A stretch of DNA of 64,000 nucleotides, from assembly GCA_023159155.1 (NCBI GenBank), contig JAJNNX010000011.1:310001-374000 (forward strand), read 5' to 3'. This DNA comes from Ustulina deusta (taxonomy: Eukaryota; Ascomycota; Sordariomycetes; Xylariales; Xylariaceae). Shown here one piece after another: positions 1 to 12,048 of this stretch (positions are counted from its first letter, which is position 1; the number at the start of each line of letters is the position of its first letter). Both the position numbers and the translations under genes were made by a program. Below the pieces are notes generated by a model, which was not told the DNA's origin, ran no database searches, and saw only the letters and a list, made by a program, of their open reading frames with translations.

Positions 1-2214
1 ATATTTAGCTCTATTACTTAAAAACTTAACTAATTTAATAATTATATTAGCTTAAAACTTTAGTAAATTAATAAAAATAAACCTATAAAAAACCTGTGCG
101 GTTAGAATTAAACTAACTATTTTAAATACTTAATTTATGCTTTACTATTAAGCTATATATAAACTATTTTTAAAATTAAATTTTATTAAAATAATAAATA
201 TTTAAGTTTATTATAGTAGCTATAGCAATAGTTTAGGTTGCTTAATTATAAGCACTTATGATTATTTTTTTTAATTTTATTATAAATAATAAATAGCTAA
301 TATTTATAATATATAACTATAATTTTTAAATTAAAAATATATAATAATTATATAAAAATATATTTTATGTTAATTATTTGTTTATTTATATTAAATAATA
401 ATATAAAATAAAATTAAACAAAAGTATTTATAGTATTAAAAAAAATATATATTATTACTTAAAATAAAATATTTTTTTGTTATACTATTAATTAAAAATA
501 TATAGTATAAATATTCTAAAAATATATAAATAATTTATAAAAACTTAATAAAATAACAAAAAAACTACTTATTTTAGTATTGCTAAGTTTACTAGTAAGG
601 CCGAACTATACGTAATAGGTCGCTAAAAAACAATAAAACGCCTTTAATAAATAAAATTAAATATTAGCTAGCTATTAATAAAGTTTTATAAAAGCTTGCT
701 AAACAACTAAACTTGTTTTATTAATAACTTTATTATTGTTTATATTTATTTTAAAATTAAAAAACTAGCAAAACTAGTTTAGCAATTTATTAATATAAAC
801 TATATTAAAAAATATTAAACTTAGAACCTAATTAAATAAAAAATCTAAGTTAATATTAATACTAATATAAAACAAATATAGATCTATTTATAAAGTTATA
901 TATTTTATATTTTTTTTAGTACTTATTATAAAAAAACGCCCTAGTTTTTTTTATAATATAAATAACCTAAATAAACTAGCTAAAGTTAGGCTAAGCTTTA
1001 TTATAAGTATTGCTAAAATAGTATTAGTATATATATATACTATAAACTAAAGATTTAACAAGTTTGCGCTTATAAGCTTTATTTTTAGCTTTAATAGCTT
1101 GCTTGCATATATATTGCTTATAGTTATAATAATTATAGCTATTTATAACTTTTTAGTAAGCAAAGGATTAAAAGCAATAGTTATAGTAGTTTTATAAAAA
1201 CTTTTTATTAAAAAAAACGTAAAAAAGGTTAGAAATAGTATTAAATATAATAATATAAACATAAAAAAAAACAAAAAAAGGTATAAAAACAAAAAAAAAA
1301 AAAAGAAACAATAGTAGCAATATATATAAGTAATTAAAACTAATAAATAATAATAATAGCAGCAGCTAAAAAAAAAAAAAAAAAAAAAAAACTAGGCTAG
1401 AATATTTATATAAAACTAGATCAGTTTTATAGGCAATTTATATATAGCCCACGTTTAAATCACTAGTATTAAAATTTATTATATACTTAAATATACAATA
1501 TATATATATTATACTGCACACATACTAAAACTTCTAATTAACAATACTATATAAATACTAAGGTATTTATATTAATAATAACAATAATAATACTATATAT
1601 TACTAATATAACAAAAGTACTTATATACTTATACCTATAAACACCTAATTGATTGCACTGCACTAATTATATATATATTACCCTAATTCTATATAAACCC
1701 TATATCTAAATCATTCTTTATCTATATATATATATATATTACCTACCTATATTATATATTTTATATTTTATATACTTATATATATTAAATTAAAAACAAC
1801 CTAACTAAGGAAAGAAAGATAGTTGTTATGCCTAGTATACTAGGACTAGTGCATACTTATTATATATATATATTATATCTACACCTATTTTAATAAAAAA
1901 TCTTCCTTTTATAAGCTTTAGTCTTATAAGCTAACCTTACCAAATATATAACTTATCTCTCTATATATTGTACCTGACCTTGTGAACTTCTTATTTATAA
2001 CAAATAATTTTATTTTTATATTAATAAATATTAAAACAATTAAAGTATTTATTTTTTTATTTTAAATTTTATATATAATTTTTTATAATATTTATTAATC
2101 AATATATTACTACTAAAAATAATAATAAGAATTAAAATAAAAAACAAAATCTTTTTTAAAAAAAAAAGTTTTGCAATATAAGCACTAACTATTAAATTAA
2201 ATTTTTAATTAATC

Positions 2215-2982
2215 AGACCTTTCGAAATCCTAAAAAAACAAAAATTTAGCTATATTTTTAATTTATCTAACTTTTATAAAATAAAAAACTTATTTTATAC
2301 TAATTAATTATAAAAAATAAACAATAACCTTTTATTTTAATAAATCTAGTTATTATTTTTAGCTAAAAATATTAATAATAAAACAAAATTTAAAATTAAA
2401 CAAATTAAATAATTAAAAATATATAAAAAAAATAAAAAGTTATAATATTAAGTTGCTTAAAAAAACTATAATTTTAATAATATTTAGTATATAACCTAAA
2501 ATTTTAAAAATATACTAATTAAATTTAACTAATTTTATAAAACTTATAAAAAAGCTTTTAGATTTTTTATAAAATTATAAAAATAAATATATATAATAAT
2601 AACTAATAAGTTTGCAAGCAATTATAAAAACAATAATAAAGCAGTATAATATAAAAAAACTATATAAACTTAATATTATTAATAATTTTAAATTAAAACT
2701 ATATTTAAACTTTTGGTTTTAAAAAAAAGTAGTGTAACAGTTAATATAATCTGTATAGTTTTAGTAAGACCTGCAAGGACTCCAAACCTAGACCTACATA
2801 GCAATAAAATAAAAAGTCTGCGTACGGACTAACCTAACTTTATAGCCATATATATAAAGTTTATATTTACCTACTTTATAAACTCTAACTTCTTTTTTTC
2901 TTTTCTTTCTTTTTTAGCTTAAAGTCTTTGTTTATAGTATTAATAAACTAGCTATAAAAACTTTACTTAACTGATTATAACA
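2215..2982 (+). mobile_element. 3' end of a RIP-inactivated Gypsy-type retrotransposon
   Basis: Frame reading from about 2218 gives R-P-F-E-I-L followed, after a short gap, by a hydrophobic stretch and a K-N-L-F-Y-T-N-like segment. This matches the GPY/F module at the end of Gypsy integrases (GPFEIL, then IHPVFH), with Gly changed to Arg as RIP would do. From about 2390 a second piece reads like a chromodomain. The W-K-x-Y core is seen as stop-K-N-Y at 2452-2469, where a TGG Trp codon became TAA. A purine run ends in AAAAAAAAGTAG just before an LTR at 2733-2982 that starts TGTAAC and ends TAACA, so the body lies to the left and runs off the window. The order integrase, chromodomain, polypurine tract, LTR is what a chromovirus-type element should show. 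The pol upstream is unreadable. Confidence 0.65.
2733..2982 (+). repeat. Gypsy-type LTR, heavily RIPped copy
   Basis: This 250-bp LTR is homologous to the reverse complement of 4742-4984. Shared landmarks include GACCTGCAAGGACTCCA, a GTCTGCG-ACGGAC-AACCTAACT segment and a TATAGTATTAATAAACTAGCTATAAAA segment (only the key bases are given). Nearly all differences in the alignable parts are C/T or G/A transitions. It begins with TG, ends with CA and is preceded by a purine tract. Confidence 0.75.
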
Positions 2983-4741
2983 TTATATAAACTTATAACT
3001 AATTATTAAAAAAATATAAGCTTTAATATTATATAAAATTAAATTTTTTATTTTAATATTATTAATTTATAATTAAATAAATATTTTAAAAATAATTAAT
3101 TTGTTTTAATTATATATTTTAGCTAAAATAAATAAAAAAACTAATAAAAAATTTTTTATTAGTTTTATTTGTTTTTTAAATTAAATAAATTACTAGAACT
3201 ATTTTTATTATAGTTTTTTTTTAGTAATTAAATATTTAAAATTATAAGTTTTTAATTAAAATAGTTAATTAATATATATATATTTTTTTTATATAAATAA
3301 AATAAGTTTTATTATTTTAATAAGTTTTTTTTTTTTTTATAATTAATATTTATTTTAATTATTTTAAAATAAATATTTTAAAACTTTTAAAATTAGTTAA
3401 AAATTAGTAAGCTAATTTGCTAAAAGTTTAATTATTTAAGTTAGATTTTTATTTAATTAAACTAATAAGTTTAATTTATTAATAGTTTTTATAAATTTAT
3501 TTAATATTATATATTAATTTAATAATTTTATTAATAAATAATTTATAAAAAATATTTAAATTTATAAAAACTTTATATAAGTTTTTTTTTAAGTTTATAT
3601 AAAAATAGTTTTATAATTTATATTTTTATTATAACTTAATAAATTAATATTTTTAAATTAAATTATTAAATATAAAAATAAATTTATTAATATTTTTATT
3701 AGTTTTATATATATAAATTTAAAATATTTTATAAATAATAATTATTTAATTAAAATTATAATAAATTATTAATAAAATTTAAATTATTTTAATAATATTA
3801 CTAAATAGTTTTTTAATTAAATAAAAAAATATTTTTATTAATTTTTTAGTATATTTTTTTAATTAGTTTATAATATATTAAAATTAGCTATTTTTAGTTT
3901 AGAATATAGTAATATTTTTATTTAGTTTTTTTATTAGTTTATAAACCTAATTATTAAATAAAGCTTTATTTTTTATAAATTTACTAAGATTAGTTTTTTA
4001 TATTTTAGTTTTTTTAGTATAAATAAAGTTTAAAGTATTAAAAAATAAACTAATAAAATAAAATATAAATAAAATAATAAAATTAAAAAGTTTAAAATTA
4101 ATATTTTTAAATATATTTTTTATTATTAAATTATAGTTATTTTTTAAAAATATTAAAATAAATATATTAAAAAATTAATATTTTTTTTTTTTATTAAAAA
4201 AGTTCTACTAAAACTAATATAAAATTACAAGCTTATATAACTATAATATTTAATATTATATTTTTAAATATATTATTTATTTTAAATTATTTTAGTTCTA
4301 GTTTAAATTTTAATTTTTTAAGTTTTAATTTTTTATTTTTTTTAGATTTTTTTTTAAGTATTAGTTTGTTTAAAATATTTATAAAAAAGTTTAGTGCTTA
4401 ATTTTTTTTTTTTTATAAAATTTTTTTTTTTTAAATTATTTAATAATAAAAAGTTAGCTATACTTAAAAATTAAAATTATTTTAATTGTTTAAAAACTAA
4501 AAACAAAATAAAAACATTTAAAATTAAGTTTTTTATAAATTATTAGTTTTTAAATAATATAAAAATTAAAAGTTTTATTAAAGTTATATTAAAGTTAGAT
4601 TTATATTATAAAATATATAATTTTTTATATTAAATATATAATTTAAAAAAAAAGTTTATTTATATTTTATTAATTATAATAAAATAAAAAATATATATTT
4701 ATTAAATATTTATTAATAAATAATTAGTAAGCTTAAAATAG

Positions 4742-4984
4742 TATTATAATTAGTTAAATAAAGCTTTTATAGCTAGTTTATTAATACTATAAATAAAAAC
4801 TCTAAGCTTAAAAAAAAAAAAAAAAAAAAAAAAGTCAGAGTTTATAAAATAGGTAAATATAGACTCTATATGTATAGCTGCAGAGTTAGGTTGGTCCGTG
4901 CGCAGACTTCCTATCTTATCGCCATGTGGGTCTGGAGTCCTTGCAGGTCTCGCCAAGACTGTAAAGACTGTACTGACCGTCACA
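4742..4984 (-). repeat. Inverted, largely unmutated copy of the same LTR
   Basis: Read on the minus strand it starts TGTGACGGTCAG and aligns along its whole length with the LTR at 2733-2982. The half nearest the gene region (about 4860-4984) keeps normal base composition. It includes a run of 23 A at about 4811-4833. No matching 5-bp target duplication is visible around it, so it could be a solo LTR or the 5' LTR of a second element lying to the left on the minus strand. Confidence 0.75.
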
Positions 4985-6007
4985 GAAGCTTTATTTGATT
5001 GATCGTAACATTTAATACCTGGAGGTATTGTTGGAGGTCATATGGTCCGTGCCCTGAGCTGGATCAAGCCTCCTGCTGGTTGGCATCCGTAGCAGTTATA
5101 GAGCTAGTTGAAACAACAATCAAAGCATCTTCACATCGCTAAGAGGTATGTTTGCTGTAGTCGATCTCTTGCCATTGCTCAACTTCAGAGCAGAATCATG
5201 TCGCTGTGCTCGTGATGCTGACTGTTCAATATCCAAGCCTTCGGCAAAGACGCTCTCCGCACTTGAGGGTAGCTCTGGACGGCCGTTGTGAGGAGCACGA
5301 AGAGAGAGAATTTCTCTTTCTGTAACGTATTGGTGAAATGCTTGATAACGAGATCAAGGCGAAGACAGGGGGAAGGAATCTGTGACGATACTTAACCGTC
5401 ATCAGCACGCCTGACCAGTTGGCAACAACAACAACGTTGAGTGTCAGAGGACTGTTCCTAAACAACAAAATTAAATTTGGGTTAATAAACTTGACTTCCC
5501 TAGTTTTTATAACTAACTATTTAGTGAACCTATTTAATAAATATACTAGCTGCAAAGGCTAGTGATAATGTTATTAGCTTTTATAAAGATCTAATACTTT
5601 AGTACTATAGTTTTATAGGTATTATATTAAGCCATAAACAAGATCGCAGTTATAAACTAAATTATTTATAATATTAGGTCTATAGTTATAATGTTTAATA
5701 CTAATTAATTAAAGCAAAGGAACTAATATATAAAGTGAGTGTTAGTAATAAAAACTAACTCAATGGTTATAAATATATTGTAAAGAGTGAACAATAGCAT
5801 TTTGGTCTAATACTGTTAAGTAAACCTAAGTAGCTATCAATAGTTATCGAACACACTTCATTTCCTTTGCGCTAGCTATAACATCAGTAGCCTAGCCCAC
5901 AGTCCAACAATAACGGTATACTGGAATGCCCTTCACGGTCCTTGTTTAAATCGAAGTAAATCAAGTGAAAAGAGAGATAGAGCCGGGGATAATTCCAAGT
6001 ATACCAA
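4985..6007. other. Gene-free boundary with an AT-rich relic
   Basis: 4985-5470 has normal base composition but no coding sequence I can recognise on either strand. About 5470-5870 is AT-rich again and looks like a small RIP-affected repeat fragment. From about 5880 composition returns to normal and leads into the 3' end of the lectin gene. Confidence 0.5.
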
Positions 6008-6686
6008 CTAGGGACGGCGCTCAAAGTACCACTTCTGGTTGTCCGTATTGCCGGTGACCCATGCCATGATGTCAACTCCGGATTGATAATCACCGCCCTT
6101 GACACTGAATTGACCCCGGGACGCGACCTTGTTATTAATGCTAATGAGGTATCTCGATATCAGCATATATACCATTCACTCATATCCCAACAAAAGATGG
6201 AAAAGGAAACCTACGTGAAAACGTCAGAACCGATCGATTCAATGGTCCAACGAGTGGTAGGATCCGCGGGCGAAATTTGTGGGGTTGAGGTAGTCGTTCT
6301 ATCAGCTGTAGTAGATGATTAGTTGTGAACTGAGTTGGGACGCGGAACTCTTGGAGCTAACCAGTAGCAGTGATGGGATATCCGGTGAGGGCATTGAGGA
6401 TCAGGTACTCGGCGCTCTCCCCTTCGCCGCTGGCAAGAGCTACCTCCCAGACGGAGTTTGTGGCCGGATCAGAGGGGGTTCGAGTACTGCAGGTTAAAGG
6501 AAACAATCATTAGTGCTGACGATCCCCTAAAAGTCTGGACTGCGCAATCGTGAGTGAAACGCGAAGGATAACTCACGACAACCGGACCAGGGCCCCAGCG
6601 TCCAGGAGGCCGTCCCATGCGCTAGCAGTCAGCCCTTGTGCCCGGAATGGCACAATTTCGTAAAGCCCGGGACCTGTGAAAGGCAT
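6008..6686 (-). CDS. Small ricin-B-type (beta-trefoil) lectin, four exons
   Basis: Joining 6577-6686, 6362-6486, 6215-6305 and 6008-6140 (minus strand) gives an uninterrupted 152-residue protein. The exon lengths 110, 125, 91 and 133 sum to a multiple of three. All three introns are GT-AG; the first has a GTGAGT donor. The protein begins with the P-G-L-Y-E-I type start of fungal ricin-B lectins. It then shows three beta-trefoil repeats, each closing on an aromatic core: N-S-V-W-E-V, T-T-R-W-T-I and N-Q-K-W-Y-F, the last a true QxW-type motif. No signal peptide is visible, as is usual for cytoplasmic fungal lectins of this size. Such lectins bind glycans and are often linked to defence against fungal grazers. 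Sugar specificity cannot be read from the sequence. No single exon is long enough to stand out, so simple ORF calling misses it. Confidence 0.85.
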
Positions 6687-9052
6687 TGTAGGAATTCTGG
6701 GAATGTTTGATAGTTGATTTTGGTGTTGGATGATATGTCTGTGTGCCTTGATGTCTGCAGAGGAGATGAATTGGGGATTTTGGTCCGGGATTCGCCTGGG
6801 TTTTATAATCTAGAATTCATTGAGCCCCCCCTTCTTTTGGCGTATACTATGCCTCTCCTGAAATGGCAGATTCTGACGCTGCTTTACATCTATCGACGTG
6901 AAAGACCTCAAGCGAGTTCGTGGCTGGATGGAATGCAAGAGTCTCATCCCTAGCCACCCGATGTGGTTCGGGTTGCAAACCAACCAAACAATAGAGACTA
7001 GTCGATCAAGAGAAACAACAAGTTGATCGTCGGGAACACACAGACGTGCACACATAGTATATGAAATCGTGCAGCTCAGTGTTCTTGGTGCAATCCTCAA
7101 CCGTATCCGTAGCATCGCACCGTATCCGAATATATTGCCACAATATCAGTTGCATGTTGATGTTTCGGTCTCTTGGATCGAGACCTGCTTCTCCGCAATC
7201 TGTCCTATGAGGCCAAGAGTTCCAAATGATCAAGTGGTGTTCTTTTCGGAGGCATACCAAAACCTGCGCGTAATTTGGAAGACGAAGAAGAACGGAAAAC
7301 CCAGTATTCGTATGCATGCGTAATATAGGAAAAAAATGACATGTAGTTGTTCGGCTTGGTCTTGTGCTGCTGCACGAGGGGCTAGTGGCTAGATACCAGC
7401 ATTCATTCGAGCTGGGAGTTGCACGTAAATTTCTGTATTTCTTGGTGCAAATTGCGGGTTCGTGTAATATACCGACTGCGGGTTTGCCACAAATGAAATG
7501 CGATTGAGGATGCAACGGTTTCTATGCTCAGATGCTGGCGATTCTTCATCCATCGGAATACGTTGAGGCGCGCCTCGGCGTCTAGTAACTCACCGAAATA
7601 GAACATGATCGGGTGGTTACTGCTTCTCGCCGCTCGCCGCTCACCGGGTAAACCGATCGGGAACCTGCATAACAACATGAACGGGTGTGTTCCGATAGCC
7701 TGCAGTCTAGCTCTGGTAGCACATTTTATCGGTGAAGGCGTCATGACGGGTCACACTAGGAAGGGGGCACACGGGACTTCCCGCATAGCCCAGCCCGATA
7801 GGGCGCCAAAGCTTGCACCAACCTCCCGCGATAGGCTAAGACAGGACAACAGCAATCCACGATTGGCTCAGACATCTCATCCATCATACAGTTTCCGATG
7901 AAACAGTGAGGTACGGGATTGGCATGATATGTTGTTGAATCCAATCTTTCGTGGCAGCCAATCATTCCGACAGTACAGAAGCACGAGTGCATCTATGATG
8001 GCACATCTTAGAATTTAGGTATGTATGCAGACGTATATCCACCATAACATATTAAAAGCTTTGGTCACACAGCGTTGGTAGGAAGGAAATCACGTCGGTG
8101 GCGGACTGGACAAGCGAACTCGAATTCGAGTCTTATAAGGTGAGAATAAGATCAAACGGACTCGGAGATACTCTACAGATCGAGACTGCGACCTCATTGA
8201 TACGTCACTCTCGTTACTCCGGACATAGGCCACGAAGCGGCGCTGCATGATACGCCAGTGATCATCTATGGGGTGTTAGTCAAGTGGCAATATCATATGG
8301 AGCTTTCTTAGTTGTACGGTAGGTCCACCTTTAGGGCTGTAGAACCACCGATCCATTGACGCCTTCTTCAAACAGTGTCTGTACTGTTTACATACTGTGT
8401 CTGTGTCTGTGTCCTTGCATCTGCCACCCCTCGAAGAAAAGACAACGTCCTTGTTGTCCAGTAACAAACATAACACTCGCGGTGTATGGCGAACAAAAGA
8501 AGACGTCGGGGGATGTGAGAGAAGGCATCGCGGGAAATGCTGATATCGTCGAACAAGAAAGAAGACGTCGCCCCAGGCGAGAGGAGGCATCACGAGCGGT
8601 GCTGACACCGTCAACAGAGAACAATGGTTTGTCGGAAGTTGAAAGTACCAAAGTGTCATGCGTGCAGCGGTTCCAATGCCTCGACATACTTGCGGCTCTT
8701 ACGGAACGCTCTATACTACTAGTCAGAGCGGTAGGCATGCTAGCTGTATACTTATTTGCGGTTGTCCCCACCCTTCCCGGCCATAGGTCACTGTAAATAT
8801 ACTAGTTATGTAAAGTAAGTACTTAGAGCAAATACAGTGCTCTTGTTCCGGCATTCAGTGGACTCGCGAAGTTCTAAGAAGGATCGAGGTAGATGACATG
8901 GGGGCCGTGAATATATGCACTGTCCTTCGTACCTTCCTCTCAGCCCGCTAAACTAGGTTAGGTACCTAACCCCTGTCACTCAACGGCCCAAAGATGACAG
9001 CTAGTGTCTCGAATCTTCCCGCAGTCAATGCATGAATTGTCATACGTGTAGC
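6687..9052. other. Long gene-poor interval
   Basis: Base composition is normal, but no reading frame resembles a known family. Overlapping open frames at 7006-7515 (minus) and 8356-8796 (plus) have Cys-, Ser- and Arg-rich chance-like composition and no supporting splice structure. The interval contains one imperfect tandem duplication (8491-8612) and the short GTGTCT repeat at about 8397-8412. Confidence 0.5.
8491..8612. repeat. Imperfect tandem duplication, unit about 60 bp
   Basis: Two adjacent units both start GAACAA and share AGAAGACGTCG, GAGAGAAGGCATC/GAGAGGAGGCATC, then GCTGA and a terminal GTC. They are 60 and 62 bp long and differ by scattered substitutions, so the duplication is not recent. 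Confidence 0.7.
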
Positions 9053-9530
9053 TTAGATTCGTCCAACTACAATCAGACTGCTTCGGTTAGGGATAATACC
9101 ATAGTGCGAGCAAGAGTTCACATACACAAACCCATCGCCATTTGTCGCTGGTCCCATGGACTCCATGGACTGCAATGTTACCCAATCTGGCTGTGCCAGT
9201 ATCGTCTGGGTCTCTGTCCCCTCCATTTCCATTACCGAATGGTTGGTCTTTGTCGTAATTCCCAGATTGTTTATCTGCTCCACCCTTTCCTGGAGGCTTT
9301 GATGCACGTTTGCGGTTCCTTGGAGGCCGTTCAGCATCGACTGTTCGAGATAACTGTTGTGTCACATGTACGGGGATCTCCCGGTGGCCTGGATCAAGGA
9401 CAGGTGTAGGCACTTTGAGTTTAGAAGATGGAGGTCCACCAGTAAAGTCCTTGAAACCAACTTCAAAGTCCGTCGCCTTCGTTGCCTGGTAAGATACAGA
9501 CGAACTAGCTGCATCGTGTTTGATGCCCAT
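9053..9530 (-). pseudogene. Hypothetical protein gene broken by a frameshift
   Basis: A minus-strand frame starting at ATG 9530 (MGIKHDAASSSVSYQ...) reads naturally to about 9340, then turns Pro/Arg/Gly-rich. The next frame over, from about 9337 to a stop at 9053, has balanced protein-like composition with a helical stretch (SLQERVEQINNLG). One inserted or deleted base near 9338-9345 would join them into about 158 residues. No intron with acceptable length and sites bridges the two. I recognise no family. It may be a young pseudogene, an assembly error or chance. Confidence 0.35.
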
Positions 9531-9922
9531 GGTGTTCTCCTCACGATACAAGTTTCGCACGGATTTGAAAACTCGAAATATTAAGCTGGAGTTACACTTC
9601 AATAGAGAACCCTTGATGCCTGAATAGTGTTTAGAATCCTGGTGTCGACAACCATGTAAAGGTATTAGAAGCGGGGTGCCATGCATACCGGATGCAGAGA
9701 ATATTTAAATACTCAGCTAAGTGACCATCGAGGGGCTGTGTAAGGCGGTGCTGAGCCATATTGAGGCTGGGTTATCCTCACGAATCAATAACCGCCGATA
9801 ATAAAATGGCAATCTTACCCCTCCTCTCAGAGCTCAGGGTAGGAAGATGACATGAAATCCAATCTGTTTTTGTGTACTGTCCTGGATTCCACCGTTAGAC
9901 TTAACTTTTTGTTCGGCTTGAA

Positions 9923-10878
9923 ATGCCAATAATGGAGGACCCCTTACCAGAGGAGATCCTGAAGCAGCCATGGAAATATGTAGGCTACAAGCACTATGCA
10001 GAGTTTATCTCATCAGATAGCGACCTGCTGATATTCCGTCGCTTTGGCGCCTTGAATGCTCGGGTCGGCTTGCTTTTACAGGATAGGGTTAGTCTACTGG
10101 AACAAAACCTAATTAACCTGGACAAGGAATACAGTAGGAGAGATGCGGACCCGATCAATAATGGGACACTCAGAGTTGATATAGAAGACCGCGAGGCCTT
10201 GCTGAATGATATTTCTCGTCACCTAGGCAAATATAGCAAGTGTCCCAGTGTATTTATACGGCTGCTTAGCTGGCTAACGGCGCATGTAGACAAGTTCCTA
10301 ATCCAGCAAAGCCAGCTGCAGGAATACGTTCGAGCGCCTTCACGAGATGTAAAGAACCTGCGGACATGGCACGCCAATCACCAGAACATGGCAATCGACT
10401 CTGAAGAGCATAAATATCTCGAGCAGCACCAAGATCTCATTCGTCTAAGACCCAATGAAAAAACACCTCTCCGGAACTGGATAGACAACTCACTGACTCT
10501 AAGGACCTTGAGTATCTGGAAGAAACAGAGCCGAGCTATACCCACGTACGAAGCGAGTAGTGTCTCTTACTACTCAGATACCAGCATCGATTCTTTCGCT
10601 TCTGCAGTAATTGTTTTCGTTGGCGCTTCCATACTTGTCACGCCAATCTGGATTCTTCAAGCTATCGAAACCCTTAAAACCAAATTGGCAGTAATTACTG
10701 CCTTTGTTTTGGTATTTCTCCTCATTCTATCGTTCGCCATGGTCTCAAAACCGTTCGAAGCATTAGGTGCGACTGCAGCGTATGTGCTCGGGATCTAACC
10801 GCAACTAATTGTGATCTCTAATCATCATCTGCTAGCTATGCCGCCGTTCTCATGGTCTTCATCCAGGTCAGCTCATGA
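9923..10878 (+). CDS. DUF6594-family membrane protein
   Basis: Joining 9923-10779 and 10836-10878 gives 299 residues. The intron has a perfect GTATGT donor, is 56 nt long and ends in CTAG. Splicing replaces an early stop with the end A-Y-A-A-V-L-M-V-F-I-Q, which fits the family. Features typical of DUF6594 are F-R-R-F-G-A-L-N-A-R-V followed by L-L-x-L-Q-D-like helical sequence, a charged middle region ending in L-R-N-W-I-D, and three membrane spans at the C-terminus (about residues 227-252, 254-274 and 278-297). Function is unknown. Members are common, lineage-specific membrane proteins in Pezizomycotina. The start is the first ATG of the frame; a second Met lies three residues later. Confidence 0.85.
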
Positions 10879-12048
10879 TTCGGAATTTTTGGTGACCATG
10901 AGTCAAAAACACAAACAGTACCAAAATTGTGTTTAGGGAGAGAGAGAAGGGAGATAAGTAGGGATCACACCTCGTTGTAGAGCTCTATAGGTTTATTGCC
11001 TCATTCAACAGTCGGCAACAATGTGCTTGTCCTAGTAACAAGACCGTGTAGGGCTAAGGATATCTCTAAAATGGAAAGCTTTGCTGGCGTCGCTCCAGTA
11101 GTACGCTGTAAATCAAAGTGCAAGGCATTTCAATTTGAATTTTTCATCCTCTAACAATTACCAGGGAGAGACCCCCTGGTACCCCCTTCGACCACTTTCC
11201 CTAGTTTTTCAACACCTTCCCAAGACAACTTGAAGCTATTCAGAAGGCTTCAGGGTCTACAGTTACTACGAAGTAGGTAAGCCACGAACTCTGATTTAGA
11301 GTTGTAGTCAATTTATAGTAGCGATTCTGACTAATAGATAAGGTGCAGACATTGAGCTGACCAATGAAAGGGTTGAAGTCAAATATAGAGTTTTGGGGGT
11401 CCGGTAATGGAATTTCTTGAGTCCCCCTTTCCGATTTTAGTAAAGGAAAGGTACGCTTTCCAATAACAGCTGTCTTTCCCCTAGCATAGTCAATTTAAAC
11501 CCCTTGGCTGTCTTTGACCTAATCTGCGTACCCTTACATCTACACACCGCTGTGGATCGAAAGGTCCTCGTTGCAAGGCATTTTTAAAAAGGGGTATTTT
11601 AATTTTTTTAATTTATTCATTGAGTAGTTGTGACATGAATTATGTAATAATTGGTAACATACAGGTGTATTGTCCTAGGCTTCTAGATAATCTAACGGGA
11701 CTGTGGGGTTGGGAATCGAACTCATAGGCCCATTAAAGGAAAGCACCCATGTCCTTCGGGACCCATAGCAAAAAGACAACTCACTATGGTACAGGACTAC
11801 TAAGTATCACCTTTGACAGAGTGTGGTTTTACCTTATTGTATTTCTTGTTTCGTTGCTGGCAGGTGATGTAACCGGTCTTCGTAATGTTATTGCTTAGTA
11901 CCGAGGAGTTTAAAGAATGTTTCTATGGTTTTTATCTTTGCTGTTTAGCTAGCATTGTTTGGTAGTGTACAATAGTTGGTATGACTAGTTCTAGTAAAAC
12001 CGCTCCTTTCAGCAACATTGGGAATAATAGCTTCCAGGATTACTAGGA
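10879..12048. other. Intergenic region holding a tRNA-like repeat
   Basis: No coding sequence is recognisable. The interval carries the tRNA-like dispersed repeat at 11700-11793 and AT-rich patches around 11580-11660. It may be old repeat debris between the convergently arranged genes on either side. Confidence 0.5.
11700..11793 (-). repeat. tRNA-like (SINE-like) dispersed repeat, copy 1
   Basis: The minus strand matches 45674-45769 at near identity over about 95 bp, including the conserved core CTATGGGTCCCGAAGGAC. It carries GAGTTCGATTCC, a good match to the RNA polymerase III B box (T arm) of a tRNA, and an A-box-like TAGTGAGTTG about 60 bp upstream. The ends CTGT and ACAG could pair like a short acceptor stem. 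It is too irregular to call a functional tRNA. Confidence 0.6.

Larger units (their letters stand above)
1..4741. repeat. RIP-degraded AT-rich transposon block
   Basis: This stretch is almost entirely A and T, with stops in every frame and no usable open reading frame. The remaining homologies to transposon parts differ by C-to-T and G-to-A changes, as RIP produces. Poly(A)-rich runs lie near 1270-1310 and 1370-1390, and TA-rich simple sequence fills about 1680-1880. The only recognisable parts are a Gypsy integrase/chromodomain end and an LTR (2215-2982) and an inverted LTR copy just to the right (4742-4984). The rest is too decayed to name. Confidence 0.85.

Noticed and set aside
1..4741. 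Telomere or centromere sequence
   Set aside because: No telomeric repeats and recognisable Gypsy parts show it is RIPped transposon DNA; a centromere cannot be judged from this window alone.
7006..7515. 169-codon open frame on the minus strand
   Set aside because: Cys/Ser/Arg-rich chance composition, overlapped by equally long frames in other phases, no family match and no supporting splice sites.
8356..8796. 146-codon open frame on the plus strand
   Set aside because: Overlaps frames of equal length on the other strand, runs through a tandem duplication, and has no domain.
11700..11793. Functional tRNA gene
   Set aside because: B box is good, but acceptor pairing is only about four bases and no anticodon loop fits; kept as a tRNA-like repeat.
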